From the NCBI GenBank assembly GCA_031553775.1, contig JAVBLA010000014.1, positions 11,602 to 75,601 of the forward strand: a DNA stretch of 64,000 nt, given 5' to 3'. The position numbers were made by a program, and so were the translations under genes. This DNA comes from JAISFI01 sp031553775. Its GTDB lineage: Bacteria > Bacteroidota > Bacteroidia > Bacteroidales > Azobacteroidaceae. Under the pieces are notes generated by a model. It saw only the letters and a program-made list of their open reading frames with translations, made no database searches and had not been told where the DNA came from. Positions 49,128 through 58,000 of this stretch are shown here, piece after piece; position 1 is the first letter of the stretch, and each line of letters starts with the position of its first letter.

Positions 49128-51176
49128 ATGAAAAACCTATTGATTTCTCTCTGTCTATCAGGAAGCCTTTTTCTCATAAGTTGTGAAAAAGCTGAAAGTT
49201 ATGAAGTTACCGAACGACCCATGATGGGCATTTCGAGTAAAAACTACACAAGCAACCGGGATCCGTTGCAACCGGAAGCATTCATTAAATTACCTGTAGG
49301 AAGCATTGAACCGGGAGGATGGCTCAAACGATACCTGGAACTTCAACGGGACGGTCTTACCGGACACCTCGGAGAAATCAGCGCCTGGCTCCAGAAAGAA
49401 GGGAACGCCTGGTTGAGTCCTGACGGGGAAGGAGAATACGGTTGGGAGGAAGTTCCTTACTGGCTCAAAGGATATGGCAATCTGGCCTATATTCTGAAAG
49501 ACCCAAAAATGATCGATGAAACCAAAATATGGATCGATGCCGCTTTAAATAGTCAACAGGAAAACGGTTATTTTGGTCCCTGGGTCGAAAAAAGAGGGAA
49601 ACCCGACCTGTGGGGAAACATGATCATGCTTTGGTGCATCCAGTCGTATTACGAATATAGCAATGACGAAAAAGTCATCCCTTTCATGACCCGGTACTTC
49701 CAATGGGAAAACCAACTGCCGGATTCACTGTTTCTGAAAGATTACTGGGAAAACAGCCGTGGAGGCGATAACCTTCTCAGCGTTTACTGGTTATACAATA
49801 TCACCGGCGATAGCTTCTTACTCGAGCTGGCAGAAAAAATACACCGGAATACGGCCGACTGGACTCAACAGGATCAATTACCCAACCGGCACAATGTAAA
49901 TATCGCCCAGTCGTTTCGCGAACCGGCTACCTATTACCTTCAAAGCCGCGATTCTGCTCACCTGCGTGCAAGTTATAATGACCATTTTCTGATCCGGAGA
50001 TTATTCGGGCAAGTACCCGGAGGCATGTTCGGAGGAGATGAAAACTGCCGGACAGGCTACCATGACCCACGACAAGGAGTGGAAACCTGCGGGATGGTAG
50101 AACAAATGTCGTCCGATGAAATCCTGCTCCGCATCACCGGAGATCTTTTCTGGGCCGATCATTGCGAAAATGTGGCTTTCAACTCGTATCCGGCTGCCGT
50201 AATGCCCGATTTCAAAGCATTACATTATATCACATCCCCGAATATGGTACTTTGTGACGATAAAAATCACCATCCGGGAATCGACAATGGGGGACCGTTC
50301 CTGATCATGAATCCTTTCAGTAGCCGCTGCTGCCAGCATAACCACACCCAAGGATGGCCGTATTATGCAGAAAACCTGTGGATGGCAACTCCCGACAACG
50401 GATTGGCAGCCGTACTCTATGCAGAAAACACGGTCAATGCAAAAGTAGCCAATGGCAAACCAGTGCAATTATCACAACAAACTCATTATCCGTTCGATGA
50501 ACAGATCCGGATCGATGTCAAATCTGCCGACAAGGTTCGCTTCCCGTTGTACCTGCGTATTCCGGGATGGTGCGAAAAAGCAACTATCAGCCTGAACGGG
50601 CAAAAAATCGATGTGCAGGCACAGGCTTCCCATTATGTAAAAATCGACCGCACCTGGAAAACCGGCGATTATATAGAACTGAACTTCCCCATGCACCTGC
50701 AGGTAAATACCTGGGAGCAAAACAGGAACTCGGTCAGCCTGAATTACGGACCACTGACATATTCTCTGAAAATCAGCGAAAAATACGTTCAAAGAAATAG
50801 CATGGAAACCGCCATCTGGGATTCCAAATGGCAAAAAGACGCCGATCCCTCACAATGGCCGTCTTACGAAATATTCCCGGACTCTCCCTGGAATTATGCT
50901 TTATTTTTCGATAAAAACAACCTGGAAAGTTCATTTGAAATAGTAAAAAAATCCTGGCCGGAAGACAATTTCCCTTTCTCACAACAATCCGTACCGGTTG
51001 AAATCAAAGCCAAAGGGATCAAAGTACCCGGATGGAAAATCGATGAATACGGACTTTGCTCATTTGTTCCTCAAAGTCCCGTAGCTACCGGGCCGGAAAC
51101 TCCGGAAGATATTACCCTGATTCCCATGGGAGCCGCCAGGTTGAGGATATCGGCTTTCCCTGTGGCTGAGAAATAA
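49128..51176 (+). CDS. GH127-type (DUF1680) beta-L-arabinofuranosidase-like lipoprotein
   Basis: This 682-residue protein has a lipoprotein signal (GSLFLISC) with Cys19 as the lipidated residue. The alpha/alpha barrel carries DUF1680 hallmarks: EISAWLQKEGNAW, ENGYFGPWVEKRG, and the metal and nucleophile motifs. In GH127, a zinc site uses a Glu-x-Cys pair and a Cys-Cys pair, one Cys being the nucleophile; here these appear as VETCGMVE and SSRCCQHN, so the enzyme is probably active. Residues after about 430 form beta-sandwich domains (LYLRIPGWCEKATISLNGQ). GH127 members release beta-L-arabinofuranose, but the family is broad and other sugars are possible. It lies 48 bases after GH78 and is the only lipidated glycosidase in the window. 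Confidence 0.88.
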   Translation: MKNLLISLCLSGSLFLISCEKAESYEVTERPMMGISSKNYTSNRDPLQPEAFIKLPVGSIEPGGWLKRYLELQRDGLTGHLGEISAWLQKEGNAWLSPDGEGEYGWEEVPYWLKGYGNLAYILKDPKMIDETKIWIDAALNSQQENGYFGPWVEKRGKPDLWGNMIMLWCIQSYYEYSNDEKVIPFMTRYFQWENQLPDSLFLKDYWENSRGGDNLLSVYWLYNITGDSFLLELAEKIHRNTADWTQQDQLPNRHNVNIAQSFREPATYYLQSRDSAHLRASYNDHFLIRRLFGQVPGGMFGGDENCRTGYHDPRQGVETCGMVEQMSSDEILLRITGDLFWADHCENVAFNSYPAAVMPDFKALHYITSPNMVLCDDKNHHPGIDNGGPFLIMNPFSSRCCQHNHTQGWPYYAENLWMATPDNGLAAVLYAENTVNAKVANGKPVQLSQQTHYPFDEQIRIDVKSADKVRFPLYLRIPGWCEKATISLNGQKIDVQAQASHYVKIDRTWKTGDYIELNFPMHLQVNTWEQNRNSVSLNYGPLTYSLKISEKYVQRNSMETAIWDSKWQKDADPSQWPSYEIFPDSPWNYALFFDKNNLESSFEIVKKSWPEDNFPFSQQSVPVEIKAKGIKVPGWKIDEYGLCSFVPQSPVATGPETPEDITLIPMGAARLRISAFPVAEK

Positions 51177-51203
51177 GAAGAATAAAACATGCGGATAATC
51201 ATT

Positions 51204-51249
51204 AAAATAAAACAGGAGAGCATTGCAAAACGCTCTCCTGCTTTATTTT
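51204..51249. terminator. Bidirectional terminator between convergent GH127 and CotH genes
   Basis: Arms 51204-51221 and 51232-51249 form an 18-bp stem with one mismatch. Runs of A and T at the ends supply a U-tract to both transcripts, so it can stop transcription from both sides. Confidence 0.85.
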
Positions 51250-51267
51250 AGTATATTTTGAAATCAA

Positions 51268-53214
51268 TCAAATAGCCACCTTGATCTTTTTCCCATCGGT
51301 ACAAACAATATAAACACCTTTATTCAAAGCAATTGTTCGCTTTCCTGTAACTTGTTCCGAGACTACCTGTTTTCCCATCATGTCGAAAACTTCCACAAGC
51401 ACCGGCTGATTATTTGAATCTATATACAATTTACCATCGGCAGACCAGACTTTTACGGTCTGCATCAAAGAAAGATCGGCAGAACTCCTGACATAATTCA
51501 GCTTATTATCCATCCAGGCAATTCTTCCTGTAAGGTAATTCCGTACATTGTCTACTTCCGCCTTATAACTTCCATGTATTACCGGATTTTCATGAATTTT
51601 TTGATTCATAATCGGCCAGCGGGTAAAATTCAGTTGCTGGGATTGCTCCAGTTCAGCAGCATAATAATCGACTACCTGCAACAAAGACTCCGAGGAAAGA
51701 ATATTCTTATTCCGGTAATATGAATAAATATCCTTCATTTCCTGCATCAAAGCTTCATCAGAGAACATTCTGTTCAGCATATCACGGATTCCGTTCACTA
51801 CACTTCCTGTTGACATAGTAAGCCAGTTGGGGTTGTTATTAATCGGATAAGTTCGCCAGTCATTCTCAAATCCGAGATCCATATCCCAGATAGGAGATGA
51901 ATAAAATTTATCGTCATTCCGTTTTTTATACATATAAACACTCCAGTAACTATCTGTATTTCCAATCAGTTCCACAGCTAAGAAACGAGCCAGGAAAGAA
52001 CGGGTATCGATATATTTCCTGAATCCATTGGTTCCATCCTTATAATTCTGGGCATTGACAGCCGATACCATCTTATTGAAATGCTGCTCGATATATTCCT
52101 TTTGTCCTAATACAATTTCATCATCCTTCGGATACTTGATCGTTACAGGCATACCATTGGGATTGGAAGTGAACCAACAAGGTTCACCCGAAGCATAGGC
52201 ATCAATTTCCAACAAATAACCTCCGGATAGATTAGGCTCAGCAATATCTGTAGTTTTCATTTTTTCAACCTCTACGCGTTTGTCGGCAACCTCTACCTGA
52301 TCGCTCATCTGGTAGCATCCTTTAAAATCACCATTCAAAAAAACATTGACCGGAACCCCCACGGAAGTGTAAGGCAATTCCATTTTCTTACTGATATCAA
52401 AGCCGACAAAATTGCGCATCAAGGTCTTATCTCCATAATTATTAATAAGAGTCCAGTTTTTTTCCTTAGCCGGACAACCCAGCAAACTGGCCTTGTTATA
52501 TAACTTCATCCGGTAAGGCTTTTTAGGATGTGTCCAACTGTTATTGCCCCTTCCCCTGATATCCAGACTGTCTGTATAGATGCTTTTCCCATCGGCAGAA
52601 ATCACAGATACAATTCCTTTTACATAAATCTCTTTACTGGTAATATCCTCATTATTGACAGTATGAATTGAAATGGTAGGGAGATTGGTTATACAGGGCA
52701 ATTGAGAATCATCCCCACTTCCTTTATATCCGTAAAATTTCAACTCTGCCATATAGCTGCTTTTTCCTGATTCCTGCGGAGTAGGAAATACAAAACGAAC
52801 ATATCTGAACGCACGAGAGCAATTGATTACTTGTTGGGTCAACTCCCTTTCTGTCAGTCCGGGAATAATAAACAAGGGTATTGCATCACCGAAATCAGGA
52901 TTATTAGCGCCTTCAAAAATGCCTAATCTTAACCGGTGACGGTAATCATTATCCAGTCTGGGACAATATGCCACTTTAGTAATGATATGCTTTTCGCCCA
53001 AATCTAACCCGATCCAGTTTCCAATCACATCAGGACAAGAATTAAAATATGTATTGATGTTACCATCGAAAGCATTCCTTACAGGGTTTGATTGCTCATT
53101 ACACTGATCGTAAGAGATAATAATACCTGTTAACTCCTGCTCTTGTTGTTCTGCCTTCAGGATAGTTAAAGGCAATAAAAAAAGAAATACTAAAAAGCGA
53201 AAAATGTGTTTCAT
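51268..53214 (-). CDS. CotH-kinase-family protein with discoidin domain and T9SS tail
   Basis: ATG 53214 was chosen because it begins a good signal peptide (MKHIFRFLVFLFLLPLTILK) and lies just downstream of a consensus promoter; upstream codons in the same frame precede that promoter. The protein is 648 residues: an F5/8 type C domain (about 25-175), then a CotH domain (about 200-580) with RMKLYNKASLLG, NYGDKTLMRNFVGFD, GCYQMSDQVEVA and IWDMDLGFEN, the last holding the acidic pair expected of this atypical kinase family. A T9SS tail ends it (VEVFDMMGKQVV, NKGVYIVCTDG). CotH proteins phosphorylate secreted proteins in spores and pathogens; here the target could be a surface protein of the locus or the substrate. 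That use is inference. Confidence 0.85.
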   Translation of the reverse strand: MKHIFRFLVFLFLLPLTILKAEQQEQELTGIIISYDQCNEQSNPVRNAFDGNINTYFNSCPDVIGNWIGLDLGEKHIITKVAYCPRLDNDYRHRLRLGIFEGANNPDFGDAIPLFIIPGLTERELTQQVINCSRAFRYVRFVFPTPQESGKSSYMAELKFYGYKGSGDDSQLPCITNLPTISIHTVNNEDITSKEIYVKGIVSVISADGKSIYTDSLDIRGRGNNSWTHPKKPYRMKLYNKASLLGCPAKEKNWTLINNYGDKTLMRNFVGFDISKKMELPYTSVGVPVNVFLNGDFKGCYQMSDQVEVADKRVEVEKMKTTDIAEPNLSGGYLLEIDAYASGEPCWFTSNPNGMPVTIKYPKDDEIVLGQKEYIEQHFNKMVSAVNAQNYKDGTNGFRKYIDTRSFLARFLAVELIGNTDSYWSVYMYKKRNDDKFYSSPIWDMDLGFENDWRTYPINNNPNWLTMSTGSVVNGIRDMLNRMFSDEALMQEMKDIYSYYRNKNILSSESLLQVVDYYAAELEQSQQLNFTRWPIMNQKIHENPVIHGSYKAEVDNVRNYLTGRIAWMDNKLNYVRSSADLSLMQTVKVWSADGKLYIDSNNQPVLVEVFDMMGKQVVSEQVTGKRTIALNKGVYIVCTDGKKIKVAI

Positions 53215-53239
53215 GTAATTAGATTTTATTTGTGCCTTA

Positions 53240-53270
53240 CAAAGGTAGACATTCATGAGCCAAAGACAAA
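53240..53270 (-). promoter_or_regulatory. Consensus promoter of the CotH gene
   Basis: On the minus strand TTTG (53270-53267), a 19-base spacer and TACCTTTG (53247-53240) match the -33/-7 consensus. Transcription should start near 53233, about 20 bases before the start codon. Confidence 0.7.
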
Positions 53271-53285
53271 GCTTTTTCCGGGATT

Positions 53286-53294
53286 AAAAGGGAC
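53286..53294 (-). promoter_or_regulatory. Candidate operator upstream of the CotH gene
   Basis: GTCCCTTTT on the minus strand, preceded by AATTGG and an eight-base spacer, ends 38 bases before the -7 element. The same distance (39) is seen at GH125, placing the site just upstream of the -33 box, where activators often bind. Confidence 0.55.
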
Positions 53295-53334
53295 ATGATT
53301 AACCAATTAATTCCTCTTTTTCAATAAAAACAGG

Positions 53335-53400
53335 CTTCAGGATAGTTAAAAAGGCAATAACCCAAATACTCAGGAAAAATTTTCAATATTTGCTTTTACC
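53335..53400 (-). pseudogene. Decayed copy of a CotH-type signal-peptide region
   Basis: On the minus strand this region repeats the stretch coding the signal peptide end of the CotH gene (53153-53200): CTTCAGGATAGTTAAA and GGCAATAA recur in both with a 2-base insertion that breaks the frame. More distant similarity extends upstream. It looks like the remnant of a duplicated gene start. Confidence 0.45.
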
Positions 53401-53460
53401 AAAATATCAGCCAGAAAACAATCTTCAAAATTGCAAATTAGGACTTATATGGTAAATCCC

Positions 53461-53469
53461 GTCCCTTTT
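53461..53469 (+). promoter_or_regulatory. Candidate operator upstream of GH125
   Basis: GTCCCTTTT, preceded by ATATGG and an eight-base spacer, lies 39 bases before the -7 element of GH125. A second AATTAGG lies ten bases further upstream. Confidence 0.55.
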
Positions 53470-53484
53470 TTTGCCAATAGCGTT

Positions 53485-53516
53485 CTTGCAGATATAAGGC
53501 TTTCTTGTTATTTTTG
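53485..53516 (+). promoter_or_regulatory. Promoter of GH125
   Basis: CTTG (53485-53488), a 20-base spacer and TATTTTTG (53509-53516) fit the Bacteroidetes -33/-7 consensus. The expected start near 53523 leaves a leader of about 80 bases. Confidence 0.6.
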
Positions 53517-53603
53517 TAACAAATTTTACAATCAGACATGACAAATGATGCCAGACTATATAAATTCCGGAATCAAATCATTTTAATTTAATAAATAAAA
53601 ACC

Positions 53604-55061
53604 ATGAAACGAATTTTATTCGCATTAAGCTGCTTCATTGCAGGAAGTATTTTCACTGCAAATGCGGGATTGTCGGAAATGAGCACCACATTGGCCAGCG
53701 ACAACACCAAAGTGTACATTTCCAAACGACCGGATGCCAAAGACCGCTTATTCGAGTCGCAGGCAATTGATGCAAAGATCAAAGAAGTAAAAAAACTCCT
53801 GAAAAACCAACGTTTAGCATGGATGTTCGAAAACTGTTACCCCAACACACTCGATACCACTGTCCGTTACCGCAAAACCAATGGACAAGATGATACGGTA
53901 GTATACACTGGAGATATCCACGCCATGTGGTTGCGGGATTCCGGCGCTCAGGTTTGGCCTTATATTCAATTGGCCGGACAGGATAAAAAACTTCAGGATA
54001 TGCTCGCCGGAACAGTTCGCAGACAATTCAAATGTATTATCATAGATCCCTATGCTAATGCATTCCTGGATCCACACGATCCCAATCCCGACCATCAATG
54101 GATGAGCGACGAAACCGATATGAAACTGGAATTGCACGAACGCAAATGGGAAATCGACTCTTTATGCTACCCGCTGCGTTTAGCGTACCAATATTGGAAA
54201 GTAACCGGAGATTCCAGCGTTTTCGATGCCGAATGGTTACAAGCTATCCAGAATATCCTGAAAACCTTCAAAGAACAACAAAAGAAAAATGGGGTCGGCC
54301 CTTACAAATTCCTCCGGAAAACAGACCGTCAGCTGGATACCATGTCGAACAGGGGATGGGGTAACCCGGTAAAACCGGTCGGACTGATTGCTTCGGCTTT
54401 CCGCCCTTCCGACGATGCCACTACTTTCCAGTTTCTGATTCCTTCCAACTTCTTTGCGGTAACATCCTTGCGTAAAGCAGCGGAAATCCTGACTACAGTA
54501 AACAAAAATCAGACATTGGCTAAAGAATGTACCGACCTGGCACAAGAAGTGGAAGAAGCATTGAAAAAATATGCAACTTACAACCACCCGAAATACGGAA
54601 CTATCTATGCTTTTGAAGTTGATGGATTCGGCAACCAGTTACTAATGGACGATGCCAATGCCCCCAGCCTTCTGGCCATGGCCTACTTGGGAGATGTAAG
54701 TATTAATGATCCTATTTATCAGAATACCCGTAAATTCGTTTGGAGTGAAGATAACCCCTACTTCTTCAAAGGTAAGGCAGGCGAAGGTATCGGCGGCCCG
54801 CACATCGGTTACGATATGGTATGGCCCATGAGTATCATGATGAAAGCTTTCACCAGCCAGAGCGACGAAGAAATCAAAACATGCATTAAAATGCTAATGG
54901 ATACGGATGCCGGTACAGGATTTATGCACGAATCATTCCATAAAGACGATCCGAAAAATTTTACCCGTTCCTGGTTTGCCTGGCAGAATACCTTGTTCGG
55001 GGAGTTAATCCTTAAACTGATCAACGAAGGCAAATTAGACCTTCTGAACAGTATTCTATAA
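53604..55061 (+). CDS. GH125 exo-alpha-1,6-mannosidase
   Basis: This 485-residue protein is the normal length of GH125 (DUF1237). It has a signal peptide (to about residue 22) and the family motifs RPDAKDRLFESQAIDAKI, GDIHAMWLRDSGAQVWPYI, SDETDMKLELHERKWEIDS, DDATTFQFLIPSN and the late GGPHIGYDMVWPMSIMM. GH125 enzymes are inverting exo-alpha-1,6-mannosidases; with GH76 they dismantle the mannan backbone. No T9SS tail or lipobox is present, so the enzyme is predicted to be periplasmic. It begins a two-gene operon with the SGNH esterase 33 bases downstream and has its own promoter and candidate operator. Confidence 0.96.
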   Translation: MKRILFALSCFIAGSIFTANAGLSEMSTTLASDNTKVYISKRPDAKDRLFESQAIDAKIKEVKKLLKNQRLAWMFENCYPNTLDTTVRYRKTNGQDDTVVYTGDIHAMWLRDSGAQVWPYIQLAGQDKKLQDMLAGTVRRQFKCIIIDPYANAFLDPHDPNPDHQWMSDETDMKLELHERKWEIDSLCYPLRLAYQYWKVTGDSSVFDAEWLQAIQNILKTFKEQQKKNGVGPYKFLRKTDRQLDTMSNRGWGNPVKPVGLIASAFRPSDDATTFQFLIPSNFFAVTSLRKAAEILTTVNKNQTLAKECTDLAQEVEEALKKYATYNHPKYGTIYAFEVDGFGNQLLMDDANAPSLLAMAYLGDVSINDPIYQNTRKFVWSEDNPYFFKGKAGEGIGGPHIGYDMVWPMSIMMKAFTSQSDEEIKTCIKMLMDTDAGTGFMHESFHKDDPKNFTRSWFAWQNTLFGELILKLINEGKLDLLNSIL

Positions 55062-55094
55062 TCCGAAAAAATTTAATCCTCAAAAACCAGCAAT

Positions 55095-58000
55095 ATGAAA
55101 AACACTGCAAGGTTTTGGTTTTTATTGTCAGTCTGCTTGCTGACTTTAACCCAATCAGGATACTCTCAGGCTAAAACAAAAATAGCCTGCATAGGTAACA
55201 GTATAACCGAAGGATGGAATCTTCCGTTTCACCGCGCTCAATCTTATCCATCGGTACTGCAATTATTCCTGGGTGATAAAAACTTTGAAATCAACAATTA
55301 CGGAGTAAGCGGACATGCCATACTGCGGAAATCAAATGCTCCTTACTGGGGCACTTCGCAGTATAAAAATGCCTTGGAGTGGAAGCCGGATATCGTGATA
55401 ATTAAATTAGGAACGAACGATACCTATTCTTATAATTGGGTATACAAAGATGAATTTGTGGGTGATTATACGGATTTTGTCAATTCTTTCAAAGCACTGG
55501 ATAGTCACCCTAAAATTTATATCTGTTACCCGTTACCTATTTTCCCCGAAAACGGAACCCAGTCTAAACTTATTCCCGAACAGGTTATTCCGATGCTGAA
55601 TCAGATCGCAATGGCAACAGGTGCGGAAATTATCGACCTGTATACCTACTTTACAGGAAAAAAGGCACAGTTGTTTGGAGATGATCTCCACCCCAACGCA
55701 ACAGGAGCACGCGATCTGGCTTATTTGGTTGCCAAGGCAATATGTCCGGAATTCAATGCTGCGAAAGAATCGGTAGATCTTATTTCTTATATCTTTCCTT
55801 TCGATCTGGGTGATAAAAGTGTAGAAACCATTTCTTCCGTATCGGGATTGGATATGACTTCTCTGCTGGATAACAACCCTTCAACTGTACTAACAACATC
55901 CTTTCAAAGTAATATGTACTTTGAAGTAAAATTACCGGTTACATCCAAAATCACATCTTATTCGATTACAGCGAATGAAGCAACTGGCAGTCCGAAATCC
56001 TGGGAACTACATGCACTCTCAGGGACTAACTGGATAAAAATAAACGAACAACAGAATGTTACGTTCCTTTCGCATGAAACCAAACGGTTCGAGATCTCCT
56101 ATGCATCTTATTCGACTATACAAAATGCCACAAGTTATCGGCTGGTGATAAAAGATAAAAACGGAGGAACAAACCTGAATATCGCCGAATGGCAATTATT
56201 CGGAAGTCCCGTTACTTTCGAAACGTCCATCACCTCTAATGGAGGAGCTGTCACCGACCAGTACAATTCCAATACGGGAGCGGAAAGTGTAAAAAGCCTG
56301 AACGACAACAAAGCCGACACCAAGCTATGCGTCGTGGAAAAAGGTCATACCATCTGGATCCAATATATTTCCCCGACTCCGGTACAGGTAAAAAGATATA
56401 CCCTGACTTCTGCAAACGATGCTCCGGAAAGAGATCCGAAAAACTGGACGCTCGAAGCTTCGAATAACGGCACCGATTGGGAGGTATTGGATACACAAGC
56501 CAACCAGTATTTTGCCTCCCGCTACTGCACGCTGGAATATAATGTAACCAATGGAAAAGAAAATTCATATTACACTTATTTCAGACTGAACGTAAGTAAA
56601 ATACTCTGCGGAAAAACCTTCCAGTTAGCCGAATGGCAGTTACTCGGCAAAGAAATTTCTAAAATCAAAGTAGCCTGTATCGGCAACAGCATCACAGAAG
56701 GCATCGGTGTTTCAAGCGCTGCAGATGTGTATCCCGCCATATTACAAAAAAACCTGGGATCGAAATACGAAGTTCGTAATTTCGGCGCCAGTGGGCGAAC
56801 CATGACCAAAGAACCGATTGCTGAAATCGGCTGGTCGTACTGGACACATCCCAGATATCAGGAGGCACTGGCATGGGAACCGGATATCGTTATTATTAAA
56901 TTAGGAACCAATGATGCCATGCCTTCCCGCTGGGTCACGTTCAAAGATCATTTCAAGGAGGATTATACGGATATGGTCAGGTCCTTCCAGAACTTGTCCA
57001 GCGAGCCACAGGTATTCATGTGTCTCCCCCTTCCGTTAAGCACCTCTTCTTTGGCTCAGCAGGAAACCAACCTGACCACCGGAGTGATTCCGATGATCCG
57101 GGACGTAGCCAACGAAATGCATACTACCATCATCGACCTGCATACCCCATTGCTGGGAAAAGGGTATATGACTCCCGACGGCTGTCATCCTAACAAGAGA
57201 GGAACGACCTACATGGCTCATCTCGTAGCAAAAGCACTCTGTCCCGAATGTGAATTACCGGCCCTGCCTTCAGATCTTTTCCTGTTCCTGGGCTCTTTTG
57301 ACCAGGCCGACAAACGTTCAGGTACGGCATCTTCCGCTGGAGGAATGAACCTGGATCTTTTATTCGATAATGATCCGGAGACTTCTGTCAATACTCCCTT
57401 TACGGCAGAAAGTGAAACCTGGTTTGAGGTAGAATTGAAAAGCAACCTGAAAATGAGCGCTTACTCGATCACATCCGACGCAGCAGGCAGTAGTCCGAAA
57501 ACGTGGGAACTACAGGGACAATCAACTTCAGGTAGTTGGATCAAAATAGACGAACAAAAAAATATCACCTTCTTATCGGCAGAAACCAAAGTATTCGAGG
57601 CATTCTATACTTCTTTCAGTAACTTACGCAGTTTCAAGAAATATCGCCTGCTAATAAAAGAAAATAACGGAGATAACAGTGTCAGCCTGAAAGAGTGGCA
57701 GATATTCGGGAACCCCTCTACTTTTGAAACATCAGTCATGTCTAACGGAGGACAAATTACCGACCAATATAATTTAACAGGACACGAAGGGGTTCAATAC
57801 CTGATAGATCAAAAAGCCGACACCAAATATTGTGCAGTAGATAAAGGATCTTCTTACTGGATACACTACGCATCTACAGCTCCCATAGTTATCGACAGAT
57901 ACACCCTGACTTCTGCAAACGATGCTCCCGGACGGGATCCTGTAGACTGGACACTGCAAGGATCCGTATTAGGCGTACGGTATGTAGAATTAGACAAACA

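Larger units (their letters stand above)
53215..53603. other. Divergent intergenic region between CotH and GH125
   Basis: This 389-base non-coding stretch holds the two promoters, the two candidate operators and a short decayed copy of the CotH 5' end (53335-53400). I see no further genes or RNAs in it. Confidence 0.7.

Noticed and set aside
53215..53256. Upstream start for the CotH protein
   Set aside because: It overlaps a consensus promoter for the gene and gives no signal peptide at its beginning.
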